64,000 nucleotides of DNA from UBA5018 sp044375975 (GCA_044375975.1 JBILLQ010000005.1:1-64000); one strand, 5' to 3'; positions 32,608 to 41,391 are shown, counted from the stretch's first letter. Notes: generated from the letters alone by a model not told the origin. Numbers and translations are program-made.

Positions 32608-33609
32608 TTAGAACTGATCTGCTTCAGGGGTCACGCCGGCCGCGTCATCGGCAATGCCCTTGGTGACGAATTTGTTTTCGCTGATATCGGTCTGGTAGAC
32701 GCAGCGCACGATCGGCTTGTCCTTCACCGAGCCGATATAGGCAAAGGTATTCATCCGCTGTTTGCACTGGCGCATCTGTTGCGGTGTGATCGCCCCTTCC
32801 TTTTCCAGCACGCTCCAGTTTTCTCGGCGGATCACACAGCCGGGCTTGAGCGTGGGCTGGGTAACGAAGCTGGAGCTGGGGTTCATCGTCGTGTACACCT
32901 CCACGTCCATCACAAAGGCGCTGGCACCCCACTGGCGGCAGAACTCTGGATCGGGAACCGCCATGTCCAGTTGTTGGGAGCTGGCGATGTTGCCCTGGTT
33001 GCCCTGGGTGGTGCTGGACAGGCCGGTGCCGATGCCGATGCCCACCACCAACACGCCGGCCAACACGGCAATCGTGCCGATGTTGAAGGGAATGGGCGCA
33101 TTGCCGCCAGGACCATTCTGCTTGGCCCCTTGGCCCCCGGGACCGCGCCCCCCAGTACCTGCCCCCCCGGGACCGCGCCCGCCAGTACCTGCCCCCCCGG
33201 GACCGCGCCCGCCAGTACCTCGCCGTCCAGTACCAAGGCCACCGCCACCACCGCTGCCACCGCCATCACCGTCACCGCCAATCCCAGCGCCTCCCCTGCC
33301 CATCCAGGGGCGACTGTCGGGCTCGGCGTCGGGGCGCTCCCGGCGCCGCTGGTAGGCGGGCTCGTCGCCCCGCTCGTCGCCCCGCTCGTAGCCGTATTGG
33401 CGGCGAGCCTCGTAGCCGTATTGATAGCGGCCATCAGAGGGGCTTGCAGGGCGGCTTTCTGGTCGGCTATCAGGCCGGCTTTCGGGGCGCCCCCCAGGCC
33501 GTGCTGCCGGCCGGCTTTCATAGCGGCCGTCGTCGCGGGATTCGTAGCGACGGCGGCCGCTGCCGGCCCAGGGGCTGGATTGGTCGTCGTCGCTGCGGGA
33601 GCGGTTCAC
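32608..33609 (-). CDS. DUF3172 protein with long low-complexity N-terminus
   Basis: 333 residues. The C-terminal third (about 172-333) is the cyanobacterial DUF3172 domain: one TM helix (177-196) then a conserved polar region with FCRQWGASAFVMDVEVYTTMNP and four scattered cysteines. The first 170 residues are disordered: Arg/Pro/Glu/Ser repeats (RPESRPDSRPESRP), Tyr/Gly/Arg blocks and a collagen-like run of GTGGRGPGGA units encoded by a 30-bp tandem repeat (33137-33220). The function is unknown. It starts in the ATGA of ndhM, so the two are translated together. Confidence 0.85.
   Translation of the reverse strand: MNRSRSDDDQSSPWAGSGRRRYESRDDGRYESRPAARPGGRPESRPDSRPESRPASPSDGRYQYGYEARRQYGYERGDERGDEPAYQRRRERPDAEPDSRPWMGRGGAGIGGDGDGGGSGGGGGLGTGRRGTGGRGPGGAGTGGRGPGGAGTGGRGPGGQGAKQNGPGGNAPIPFNIGTIAVLAGVLVVGIGIGTGLSSTTQGNQGNIASSQQLDMAVPDPEFCRQWGASAFVMDVEVYTTMNPSSSFVTQPTLKPGCVIRRENWSVLEKEGAITPQQMRQCKQRMNTFAYIGSVKDKPIVRCVYQTDISENKFVTKGIADDAAGVTPEADQF
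33137..33220. repeat. 30-bp tandem repeat inside the DUF3172 gene, nearly 3 units
   Basis: Units start at 33137, 33167 and 33197 and differ by one or two bases. Each encodes ten residues of Gly/Arg/Pro/Thr. Confidence 0.85.
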
Positions 33610-33953
33610 AGGCTTTCAGGAGTGCGCGGCAGGCCCATCGAGTAGTTGAGTACGCGGCAGTTGGGGTTGTAGCGGAGTTTGCCCGCCTGGAGCAGTTGGC
33701 GGATCGTGCCCTCCAGTTCAGAGCCGATGCGGCGCAGGTTGTAGTCGTTCAGGTCTGCCCCCGCTTGGCCGTCCACCAACTGCTGGAACCTCTGGCGCAG
33801 GGTTGCCAGCTCCGCCGGCTCCCAGATGAACTCGTTGTCGGAATCCACGTCCAGGGTTAGCTGGCTGGGGTCGGCCACCAGATTGCCCTCCTCCACCCGG
33901 GCCGTGAACAGGCGGATGTGACGGGTGGTCGCTTTCAGCAGGGTGTCGGCCAT
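33606..33953 (-). CDS. ndhM: NAD(P)H-quinone oxidoreductase subunit M
   Basis: 115 residues. Cyanobacterial/chloroplast-specific peripheral subunit of NDH-1 with no counterpart in other bacterial complexes. TTRHIRLFTARVEEGNLVADPSQLTLDVDSDNEFIW (about 9-44) and the C-terminal LRYNPNCRVLNYSMGLPRTPES are strongly conserved family blocks. The stop overlaps the next gene by four bases. Confidence 0.95.
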   Translation of the reverse strand: MADTLLKATTRHIRLFTARVEEGNLVADPSQLTLDVDSDNEFIWEPAELATLRQRFQQLVDGQAGADLNDYNLRRIGSELEGTIRQLLQAGKLRYNPNCRVLNYSMGLPRTPESL

Positions 33954-34121
33954 GGGCTGCGGCAGGTCATGGGCTTGGGGATCGCGCGCCCCAGATCTCC
34001 AGACTCTAGGAAGCCCAATGCTGGTTTCCGCTGCCAGCCAGCCTGCGGCGACCGATTTTGGTGGCCGCTGGCTTTCTTTTTGGGGCTCCCTTTAAGGTTG
34101 CGGCTGGTTGTTGGGTCTGTC

Positions 34122-35537
34122 ATGCGGGTCGCCATTGCCGGGGCCGGTCTTGCCGGGCTGTCCTGTGCCAAGTACCTGGTGGATGCCGGCCACACCCCGA
34201 TCGTGGTGGAGGCCCGGGACGTGCTCGGCGGCAAGGTGGCGGCCTGGCAGGACGAGGATGGGGACTGGTACGAGACTGGCTTACATATTTTCTTTGGCGC
34301 CTATCGCAACATGCGCCAACTAATCCAGGAGCTGGACATCGAAGATCGGCTGCAGTGGAAGTCGCATTCGATGATTTTTAATCAACGGCAGAAGCCGGGT
34401 ACCTACAGTCGGTTTGATTTTCCAGATATACCTGCGCCATTCAATGGCCTTGCGGCCATCCTCGGTAACAATGACCTGCTCACTTGGCCGGAGAAGATTT
34501 CCTTTGGCTTGGGGCTGGTGCCGGCCATGCTGCGGGGGCAGGGTTATGTGGAGGATTGTGATAAATATTCCTGGACAGAATGGCTGAAGCTTCACAATAT
34601 CCCGGAACGGGTGAATGATGAAGTGTTTATCGCCATGGCTAAGGCGCTGAACTTTATTGATCCCGATGAGATATCCAGCACGGTTGTGCTAACAGCGCTC
34701 AACCGCTTTCTGCAGGAGCAAGATGGCTCTCAGATGGCTTTCCTTGATGGAAACCCGCCCCAGCGCCTCTGTCAGCCGATTGTCGATTACGTTGTCGCCC
34801 GCGGCGGTGAGGTGCATCTGGACTCGCCGATGCGCCAGATTGAGTTGGCTCCAGACGCCAGTGTCAGTGGCTTTCGGATCGGCGGCATAAAAGGAAAGCA
34901 AGGTTATTTGCTGCAGGCGGATGCCTACGTGAGTGCCCTGCCTGTGGATCCTTTCAAGCTGCTCTTGCCAGAAGCCTGGTCAAGCATGCCCTACTTCCAG
35001 AAGCTGGCGGGCCTAAACGGGGTGCCAGTGATAAATATCCATTTATGGTTCGATCGCAAGCTCACCGATATTGATCATCTGCTGTTCAGTCGCAGTCCGC
35101 TTTTGAGCGTTTATGCCGACATGAGTAACACATGTAAGGAGTATGCAGATCCCGATCGTTCGATGCTTGAATTGGTGTTCGCTCCGGCCAAGGATTGGAT
35201 CCATCGTTCCGATGAGGACATCGTGGCGGCGACCTTGGCGGAGCTTGAGAAGTTGTTCCCCCAGCACTTTGGCGGTGGCAACCAGGCCAAGCTGCGCAAG
35301 TTTAAGGTGGTGAAGACGCCGCTTTCTGTTTATAAGACTGTGCCTGGCTGTCAGCAACTGCGCCCGGACCAGACTTCCCCAATCGCCAATTTCTTCCTGG
35401 CCGGTGATTACACGATGCAGCGCTACCTGGCCTCGATGGAAGGCGCCGTGCTCAGCGGCAAACTCTGCGCCGAGGCGGTGGCCGCCTCCCCCATAGCCGC
35501 CCGGCAGTCGGCCCAGATCAAGCCGGTGGCGGTCTGA
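34122..35537 (+). CDS. crtP: 15-cis-phytoene desaturase
   Basis: 471 residues from ATG 34122; longer upstream frames only add non-conserved sequence. Desaturates phytoene to zeta-carotene. The FAD-binding VAIAGAGLAGLSCAKYLVDAGH (3-24), the KVAAWQDEDGDWYETGLHIFFGAYRNM block, WSYTEWL-like DKYSWTEWL and the C-terminal NFFLAGDYTMQRYLASMEGAVLSGK stretch are those of plant-type PDS/CrtP. Two bases separate it from crtB, forming the usual carotenoid operon. Confidence 0.96.
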   Translation: MRVAIAGAGLAGLSCAKYLVDAGHTPIVVEARDVLGGKVAAWQDEDGDWYETGLHIFFGAYRNMRQLIQELDIEDRLQWKSHSMIFNQRQKPGTYSRFDFPDIPAPFNGLAAILGNNDLLTWPEKISFGLGLVPAMLRGQGYVEDCDKYSWTEWLKLHNIPERVNDEVFIAMAKALNFIDPDEISSTVVLTALNRFLQEQDGSQMAFLDGNPPQRLCQPIVDYVVARGGEVHLDSPMRQIELAPDASVSGFRIGGIKGKQGYLLQADAYVSALPVDPFKLLLPEAWSSMPYFQKLAGLNGVPVINIHLWFDRKLTDIDHLLFSRSPLLSVYADMSNTCKEYADPDRSMLELVFAPAKDWIHRSDEDIVAATLAELEKLFPQHFGGGNQAKLRKFKVVKTPLSVYKTVPGCQQLRPDQTSPIANFFLAGDYTMQRYLASMEGAVLSGKLCAEAVAASPIAARQSAQIKPVAV

Positions 35538-35539
35538 CC

Positions 35540-36481
35540 ATGGTGGTCGCCAGCCCACAGCCTGGGGCTCAGCGGCTGGGCGCCATCCCCAGCCTGGAGG
35601 AGGCCTATGAGGCCTGCCGGCGGGAAACCGAGGCCTGGGCCAAGACCTTCTATCTCGGCACCCTGCTGATGCCGCCGGCCAAGCGCAGGGCGATCTGGGC
35701 CATCTATGTCTGGTGTCGTCGCACCGATGAATTGATGGACAGTCCGGAGGCCCTGGCCAGGCCGGTGGCAGAGTTGGCCCTAGGGCTGGATGGCTGGGAG
35801 CAACGCACCCGCGAGTTGTTTCAAGGCAAGGTGAGCGACGGGCTGGATCGGGTGATGGTGGACACGATTGAGCGCTATCCCCAGCCGCTGCAGGCCTATC
35901 TCGACATGATCGAGGGAATGCGGATGGATCTAGCCAAGACTCGCTATGCCAACTTCGAGGAGCTAAAGCTATATTGCTATCGCGTGGCTGGCACCGTGGG
36001 CCTGATGACCCAGGAGGTGATGGGAGTTGATGCCGCCTACACCTCGGCACCCTGGAGTGAGCGGCCGAATACCTCAGAAGCGGCGGTGGCCTTGGGTATT
36101 GCCAATCAGCTCACCAATATTCTGCGCGATGTGGGCGAGGATCGCCAGCGCGGGCGCATCTATTTGCCGCTCGATGAGCTTGAGCGTTTCGGCTATTCGG
36201 AGGCGGAGCTGCTCTCTAGCAGCCTCAATGACAACTGGCGCGCCCTGATGCGCTTTCAGCTGCAGCGGGCGCGCCAATGGTTTGCCCGTTCCGAGGCTGG
36301 GGTGCGTTGGCTGGCCCCCGATGCCCGCTGGCCGGTCTGGGCCTCCCTGCGCCTTTATCGAGGCATACTCGATGTGATTGAAAAGCACGACTACGACGTA
36401 TTTAACAAGCGGGCTTATGTGCCCAAAGCGGGTAAGTTGCTGGACCTGCCGTTCAGCTACTTGATTGCCCAGGCCCGCTGA
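35540..36481 (+). CDS. crtB: Phytoene synthase
   Basis: 313 residues. Condenses two GGPP to phytoene, the first committed carotenoid step. First Asp-rich motif DELMD (63-67), second DVGEDRQRGR (about 197-206), plus FYLGTLLMPPAKRRAIWAIYVWCRR (38-61). Length is normal for the family. Directly behind crtP; a 17-bp tandem repeat follows the stop. Confidence 0.96.
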   Translation: MVVASPQPGAQRLGAIPSLEEAYEACRRETEAWAKTFYLGTLLMPPAKRRAIWAIYVWCRRTDELMDSPEALARPVAELALGLDGWEQRTRELFQGKVSDGLDRVMVDTIERYPQPLQAYLDMIEGMRMDLAKTRYANFEELKLYCYRVAGTVGLMTQEVMGVDAAYTSAPWSERPNTSEAAVALGIANQLTNILRDVGEDRQRGRIYLPLDELERFGYSEAELLSSSLNDNWRALMRFQLQRARQWFARSEAGVRWLAPDARWPVWASLRLYRGILDVIEKHDYDVFNKRAYVPKAGKLLDLPFSYLIAQAR

Positions 36482-36507
36482 GCGGTGGCAATTATTGTTT
36501 GAGTCGT

Positions 36508-36575
36508 GGATAAACTTTGGTTATGGATAAACTTTGGTTGTGGGTAAGCTTGAGCCATGGGTAAACTGGTTGAGC
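36508..36575. repeat. 17-bp tandem repeat, 4 units
   Basis: GGATAAACTTTGGTTAT, GGATAAACTTTGGTTGT, GGGTAAGCTTGAGCCAT and GGGTAAACTGGTTGAGC lie end to end from 36508. The first two are nearly identical and the last two have drifted. The array fills the gap between crtB and the next gene. Confidence 0.85.
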
Positions 36576-36589
36576 TATAAGCAAGATCG

Positions 36590-37465
36590 ATGCAAGAACT
36601 GCCCACCGCCCTGTTGCGGCATGCCTATGGGCAGGAGGTGTTCGCCAAGCTGCTGAAACGCTGGATGTCCCGCTCGGGCTGGAGTTATGCGGCAATGGCC
36701 GACCTGGCGGAAGCGGCGGTGATTGCACTGGAAGCGCCGACCATCCCCGAGATGGAAGTTGGCAGCCGTTACCGAGCTGGCCAGTTGCTATTGGCCAATG
36801 GCCATGTGTGGAGGGCCCGCCATTCCGTATTGGTGGCGGAACTCCCCAAGCTCCGGGAGAAGGAGCCCAATGCCGACTGGGAACATGTGGCCGCCGTGCG
36901 CCGGATATTTGCCAGCCAACTGAACAACTTGCAGCGGCAACAGTTGAAGTTGGCCACCGTCACAGTGTTTGACACCTTGAGCCGCCTGAACGAATACCTG
37001 GCGTTAATCAAGGCAGGCACCATGGAGCCCCCCACCGATGAGCGGTTGCGGCGCAATGCCCTGGAGGGCATCGTGATTGCCGATGCCGAGGGGGAGCCCT
37101 ATGGAGCCGAGAAATTTTTGAGCGTGTTCCTGGGGTTGTTGGTGCCCCCCATCGTCAAGCAGGTCATGGACGATAGCGCTGCGGCGCATCTTAGTGACCA
37201 GGTAGCCAGCGACATTCGCCGCGGGCTAATGAAAGCGGAGCTCGATCTGATAGACGACTACGACTGGAAACAGTTCCTCAGCTGCCACCCCAGCAGCGAT
37301 CCAGATCGGCTGGTAAAACTCCGTGATGTCACGTTTCGCAAAAGCACCTGGTCGGTGGAATCGGTGGAGGATGAGGCTGCGGCCGTGAAAATCGCCCTGG
37401 CCAGGCTGGCGGAACGCCATAGCCATAGCCCACTAAATCTGGAAAATTTGCCCTTGTCCAATTAG
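36590..37465 (+). CDS. Hypothetical soluble protein, unidentified
   Basis: 291 residues from ATG 36590, with only a weak ribosome-binding site. It is mostly alpha-helical and charged, without TM or signal sequence. The N-terminal 80 residues (LLKRWMSRSGWSYAAMADLA, then APTIPEMEVGSRYRAGQLLL) have the spacing of a helix-turn-helix or a small regulatory fold. A basic central helix (about 110-130, RQQLKLATVTVFDTLSRLNEYL) and a C-terminal DDYDWKQFLSC segment follow. No family recognised; it stands alone between repeat-filled spacers, so it may be lineage-specific. Confidence 0.7.
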   Translation: MQELPTALLRHAYGQEVFAKLLKRWMSRSGWSYAAMADLAEAAVIALEAPTIPEMEVGSRYRAGQLLLANGHVWRARHSVLVAELPKLREKEPNADWEHVAAVRRIFASQLNNLQRQQLKLATVTVFDTLSRLNEYLALIKAGTMEPPTDERLRRNALEGIVIADAEGEPYGAEKFLSVFLGLLVPPIVKQVMDDSAAAHLSDQVASDIRRGLMKAELDLIDDYDWKQFLSCHPSSDPDRLVKLRDVTFRKSTWSVESVEDEAAAVKIALARLAERHSHSPLNLENLPLSN

Positions 37466-37600
37466 AATTTCTAGTAAAAAATACCAGGTGACAGCATCAG
37501 TGCTCGTGGCAAATTTGAATTTCCAGCTGTATTCCTGGACATCGCCACCTCAGCAGCAGGCGGATCAGAGCAACAGCCAGCGGTGCCCGGCGCCGTCAGC

Positions 37601-38578
37601 TCAAGGCTGAGTCTGGTGATTGGGGCCTGGGGCGGGGCTTGGGACTGGGGCGGGGGTCAGCCACCGCAGCAGAATCGGATTCACCTGATCCGGCGCCTCG
37701 TCCTGGGGGCAGTGGCCCAGGCCGGGCAGCACCACCAATTCGCGAATACAGGGGTACAGGCTTGCCCAGCGCCTGGCTTCCGCCACGGGTTCCCAGGGAT
37801 CCGCCTCTCCCCAGAGCATGCGCACCGGCAGATCCAGCTCGGCCAGCAAATCCGGCGCCAGGCGGTCGTTGAACAGATTCACAAAACCCCGAAAGCTCTC
37901 CTGGGCTCCGGGATCCCGGCTTGGCTCCAGCAGTAGATCCAGCAGCTCCTGGTCCACATTGTTGCCGCTCGGGTAGGCCTGGGCCAGCACCTGCCGCACC
38001 ACCGGGGGCCTGGCCAGCAACATAAACAGACCGCCGATCAGCCAGCGCTGGCGCACCGTGGCCATCAGCAGCGGACGGCTCCAGCGCTGCAGGGCAGGCA
38101 GTTCGCCCAGTCGCTTGCTGTCTAGAGCCCGCTGGGCGCAATCGATCAGCACCACTTGCAGGGGCGGGCGACCCTGGTTTTGCAGCAGCCTTGCGGCGTT
38201 GAGGGCCACTACCCCGCCAATCGAGTTGCCCACCAGCTGCAGCGGGCCCGGACCGATCACGGCGTCGCTGAAATCAACCACCTGCTCGGCCCAGAGGTCG
38301 AAGCCGTAGCTAACCGAGCCGCTGCTGGCTGGCTCTCCAGGCAGCTGGGAGCGGGGCTTGGCGCTGCCGCCGAATCCAAGTAAATCCATGGCATAGACGC
38401 GGAGGCCTGCGGCGCTCAGGGCGGCGATGCTGTGGCGCCAGTGGCGCCAGGAGGCGCCGAAGCCATGCAACAAAAGAACGGCCCCCTGGTCTGGGCGGCC
38501 GTTCTGGGGGGGACTGGTAACGGCGCTGACGCTCTGGCCGCGCCAAACCCATGGCAGCTGTTTCAGTCCCTGGCTCAC
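37601..38578 (-). CDS. Alpha/beta-fold hydrolase
   Basis: 325 residues. Oxyanion HGFGASWR (39-46), nucleophile elbow GNSIGG (118-123, Ser120), acid in MLWGEADPWEP (near 255) and the final histidine in LPGLGHCPQDE (near 290) complete the triad. The closest style is the cyanobacterial/plastid epoxide-hydrolase-like or pheophytinase-like group (NGRPDQGAVLLLHGFGAS start); the substrate is unknown. The tail beyond residue 305 is Pro-rich. It starts seven bases after the stop of the RRM gene on the same strand. Confidence 0.88.
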   Translation of the reverse strand: MSQGLKQLPWVWRGQSVSAVTSPPQNGRPDQGAVLLLHGFGASWRHWRHSIAALSAAGLRVYAMDLLGFGGSAKPRSQLPGEPASSGSVSYGFDLWAEQVVDFSDAVIGPGPLQLVGNSIGGVVALNAARLLQNQGRPPLQVVLIDCAQRALDSKRLGELPALQRWSRPLLMATVRQRWLIGGLFMLLARPPVVRQVLAQAYPSGNNVDQELLDLLLEPSRDPGAQESFRGFVNLFNDRLAPDLLAELDLPVRMLWGEADPWEPVAEARRWASLYPCIRELVVLPGLGHCPQDEAPDQVNPILLRWLTPAPVPSPAPGPNHQTQP

Positions 38579-38584
38579 CGGAGT

Positions 38585-39022
38585 TCAGACGCCCACTGTT
38601 TGGTTGGCCAGCAGGTTTTTGAGCTTGGCCAGTTCGCCAGCCCAGCGGGGATCTGGAGCTTCGCTATCCACAGAGTCGGCGTGAACCACCTTGTTCACCG
38701 ACTTGCGATTGGCAGCAGCTGGAGCAGCACCGCCGCGGCGCTCGGCGGGAGCGGCACCGGCACCGGGGCGGCTGTCGCGGCGCTCCGAAATCTCGATCCG
38801 CAGGGGGTTGCCGCCGAAATCACGGCCATTGAGCTGCTCGATCACCGCATCGGCGAGCTTGGCATCGTCCACGTTGGCGAAGCCAAAACCGCGGCAGACA
38901 CCGGTTTCGCGATCGTTCACAACCTTGAAGCGCACCCCTGCCCCCACACTCTCGAACAGGGCATCGAGTTCCTTGGCATCAAAATTTTGCGGCAGGTTGC
39001 CGACGTAAAGGCGAATGCTCAT
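38585..39022 (-). CDS. RRM-domain RNA-binding protein
   Basis: 145 residues from ATG 39022; an upstream frame extension lacks conservation. One RRM: RNP2 LYVGNL (5-10) and RNP1 RGFGFANV (44-51). After the domain (about residue 82) come Arg/Gly/Ala-rich and Lys/Val segments instead of the long Gly-rich tail of cold-inducible Rbp proteins. The C-terminal WAGELAKLKNLLANQ helix is shared with other picocyanobacterial members as far as I recall. Probably an RNA chaperone or mRNA-localising factor. Confidence 0.92.
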   Translation of the reverse strand: MSIRLYVGNLPQNFDAKELDALFESVGAGVRFKVVNDRETGVCRGFGFANVDDAKLADAVIEQLNGRDFGGNPLRIEISERRDSRPGAGAAPAERRGGAAPAAANRKSVNKVVHADSVDSEAPDPRWAGELAKLKNLLANQTVGV

Positions 39023-39090
39023 GACGGGGGGGCTGGGAGAGAAAAGAGAAGACTTCGGCTCGCGAAGAATCACGCCGATGCATCACGCAG

Positions 39091-40536
39091 TTAACCATGG
39101 CGAGGAACTGCTTCCTCGGCCAGCCAGTGGCGGGCCGCGATCAGGGTCGCGGCCTCGTTCTCGCCCGGCTCGGCCGGCAGCCGGCCAAAGGCCCTTTCCC
39201 TGGTGAGGTGTTCCAGCAGCTGCCCCAGTCGGGGGCCGGCCTTTAGAGCCAGTCGTGCCTGCAGGCTGGCCCCATCCAGCGGTGCTTTGGGGTGGAACAG
39301 CGGGTCGGCTGGATCCCGCCACCTGGCCAGGGCGATGGGGGCCCATGCCGCTTCCAGCAGCAGCGCCAGGGCCGGCAGCTCCCCTTCCAGCTGGCGTTGC
39401 AGGCTGAGCCTCTCGTCTTCTGGCAGGGCATCGGGGTCGCCACCTATGGCCCCTAGTCGCTGCCACCAGTGGCGCAGGCGTTGGCAGTTCAGTTGCAGAC
39501 GACGGCTCGACTTCAGGCGGGCCAGGCTCTGGCCATCGAGCAGGCAGGCCAGCCTTGCCAAAGGCAGGGCCCAGGCCGTTTCGGCCTCGCTCAGCCCCCG
39601 CTCCGCAGCGGTCTCCAGGCGCAGCTTGGTTAAATGGTGATGCAGAACTGCTGGCTCTCCGCTTCGGGCTGGTGCTTCTTGCCTGGCTGCTGCCCCCTGC
39701 TTGGCCGGCTTTTCGCAGCTGGCTGGCGCCGCCTTTGGGGAGAGCTCGTCACACCAACTGGCCAGCAGCCCGGTGTCCACCAGCTGGGCCAGGCCGAGGC
39801 CTCCCCGGGGGGCCACCGCCAGCCGTTCCAGTTCCGCCAATACCCGCTCGCCCGCCACCTGCCCCAGCCGGGCCCTGTGTTGGCAGATCCAGCCCAGGCT
39901 GGTGGGTTCGAGGTGGAAGCCGAGCTCCCAGGCCAGCCGCACCCCCCGCAGCAGCCGCAGCGGATCGTCCAGCAGGTTGGCTTCGCTGATCGCCCGCAAG
40001 CGGCCCGCCGCCAGATCCTCCAGACCCCCACTGGGGTCCATCAGGCCACCACTGGAATCCATCAAGCCACCACTGGAGTCCAGCAGGGCGGCATCCAGAT
40101 GCTCCGGGCCGTCTCCAGTCGCCGTGAGCTGTAGAGCTATGGCATTGGCTGTGTAGTCACGGCGCAGCAGATCCTGCTGCAGGTTTGCTCCCATGCGGCG
40201 GGCCAGGTCGATCGTCCAGCCCTGCAGCACCAGCCGGGCGATCGACCGCTCCGCATCCAGCACCACCACCGCTCCTCCCAGCCGCCGGGCCAGTTCCCGA
40301 GCCAGCGCCACGGCGTCGCCCGGCACCACCAGATCCAGGTCGGGTCGCAGGGCCAGCCTGCCGAGCAGGGCGTCCCGTACGGCGCCCCCCACCAGCACGC
40401 TGCCGGCGGGCAGGGCCGCCAGGGGCAGGGGCCAGCCTTCCGGGGCCAAGCGCAAGCGCAGGGCCCTCGCCAGCTGGTCAACGGGGAGGCCAGCCGCCAG
40501 AATGGGACGCTGGCGTGGCTGCTGCAGCATGTGCAT
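39091..40536 (-). CDS. tRNA nucleotidyltransferase / poly(A) polymerase family (CCA enzyme)
   Basis: 481 residues. Adds or repairs the CCA end of tRNAs, or polyadenylates RNA. GGAVRDALLG (50-59) and the catalytic DLDLVV (66-71), then RRDYTANAIAL (near 129-139), the LRAISEANLLDDPLRLLRGVRLAWEL helix and an HD-less C-terminal helical half are class II features. A 21-bp repeat (40021-40083) inserts DSSGGLM units near residues 152-174 in a surface loop. The start is ATG 40536 or 40530, overlapping the ycf34 start head to head. Confidence 0.92.
   Translation of the reverse strand: MHMLQQPRQRPILAAGLPVDQLARALRLRLAPEGWPLPLAALPAGSVLVGGAVRDALLGRLALRPDLDLVVPGDAVALARELARRLGGAVVVLDAERSIARLVLQGWTIDLARRMGANLQQDLLRRDYTANAIALQLTATGDGPEHLDAALLDSSGGLMDSSGGLMDPSGGLEDLAAGRLRAISEANLLDDPLRLLRGVRLAWELGFHLEPTSLGWICQHRARLGQVAGERVLAELERLAVAPRGGLGLAQLVDTGLLASWCDELSPKAAPASCEKPAKQGAAARQEAPARSGEPAVLHHHLTKLRLETAAERGLSEAETAWALPLARLACLLDGQSLARLKSSRRLQLNCQRLRHWWQRLGAIGGDPDALPEDERLSLQRQLEGELPALALLLEAAWAPIALARWRDPADPLFHPKAPLDGASLQARLALKAGPRLGQLLEHLTRERAFGRLPAEPGENEAATLIAARHWLAEEAVPRHG
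40021..40083. repeat. 21-bp tandem repeat inside the tRNA nucleotidyltransferase gene
   Basis: Three 21-bp units at 40021, 40042 and 40063. Being a multiple of three they keep the frame and encode D-S/P-S-G-G-L-M/E heptapeptides. Confidence 0.85.
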
Positions 40537-40780
40537 CTGCGTCGATTGCCACTGGGTGGACCGTTGCCAGGCCTACCACGCGGTGGAGCGCCAACACGGC
40601 GTGCCCCATCTCAGCGCCGCGCCCGATTTCCAACCCCAGCAGCCGCGTATCCACGTGCAGGTGGTGGAGTTGCCCCACGATCAGGTGGGCGTTGAGTGGG
40701 ATGTGCGGGCATGTCAGAGCTTTCAGGCCCAGCCGGGCAAATGGCAACGGCTGCGGCCCCACCAGGCGCTGCCCCGATGA
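40529..40780 (+). CDS. ycf34: Ycf34 family protein
   Basis: 83 residues. MCICVDCHWVDRC with Cys 2, 4, 7 and 13 is the signature of Ycf34, a small cyanobacterial/plastid protein reported to bind an iron-sulfur cluster and influence photosynthetic electron transport. The conserved QHGVPHL and IHVQVVELP...VEWDVRACQSF blocks follow. Its ATG (40529-40531) overlaps the start codon of the opposite-strand tRNA nucleotidyltransferase; its TGA overlaps the tsaB ATG. Confidence 0.92.
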   Translation: MCICVDCHWVDRCQAYHAVERQHGVPHLSAAPDFQPQQPRIHVQVVELPHDQVGVEWDVRACQSFQAQPGKWQRLRPHQALPR

Positions 40781-41391
40781 GTTGGCTGTTGGCCCTGCAT
40801 AGCTCCAGCGAGGTGCTGGGGGTGGCCGTGCAGCCCCTGGGCGATGGCGGGGGTGCGGAGGAGCGGCGCACGGCTGGTTTTCCGCTGGGGCGATCCCTCT
40901 CCAACCAGTTGCTGGATTGTGTGGAACAGCTGCTGCCCGCCTCTCAGTGGCCCCGGCTGGGGCGCCTGGTGGTGGCCACCGGACCGGGCGGGTTCACGGG
41001 CACCCGATTGACGGTGGTGCTGGCCCGCACCCTGGCCCAGCAGCTGGCCATTCCCCTGCATGGGGTGAGCAGCTTTGAGTTGGTCGCCGCCCGCCATGGG
41101 ATCATCACGCCCACTTGGATCGTGCAGGAGTTGCCGCGGCGGGGCCTGGTGGCGGGGCTCTACGGACCCGACCAGGGCGGTTTGAGCGGGCTGGTGGAAC
41201 TGCGCTCGCCGCGGCTGTTCGCCTCTGGGGTGGCCTTGCCCGACGGGCCCCAGCTGCCGGCGGCGGTGCGGTTTCCAGAGGATCTACACACCCTGCTGGC
41301 CATTGGCGCCAGGGCCGCCGAGCGGCGGTTGCCTGCAGCTTGGCCAGAGGTGCTGCCCCTCTATCCCACCTCGCCGGTGCAGGGGATTTGA
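40777..41391 (+). CDS. tsaB: tRNA t6A biosynthesis protein TsaB
   Basis: 204 residues. Partner of TsaD/TsaE in threonylcarbamoylation of A37 in ANN-decoding tRNAs. LLALHSSSEVLGVAV start strand (4-18), LVVATGPGGFTGTRLTVVLARTLAQQL (about 64-90) and the HGVSSFELVAA block are characteristic of the ASKHA-fold TsaB. Starts in the ATGA of ycf34 and ends in TTGA shared with the next gene, so three genes are translationally coupled. Confidence 0.9.
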   Translation: MSWLLALHSSSEVLGVAVQPLGDGGGAEERRTAGFPLGRSLSNQLLDCVEQLLPASQWPRLGRLVVATGPGGFTGTRLTVVLARTLAQQLAIPLHGVSSFELVAARHGIITPTWIVQELPRRGLVAGLYGPDQGGLSGLVELRSPRLFASGVALPDGPQLPAAVRFPEDLHTLLAIGARAAERRLPAAWPEVLPLYPTSPVQGI

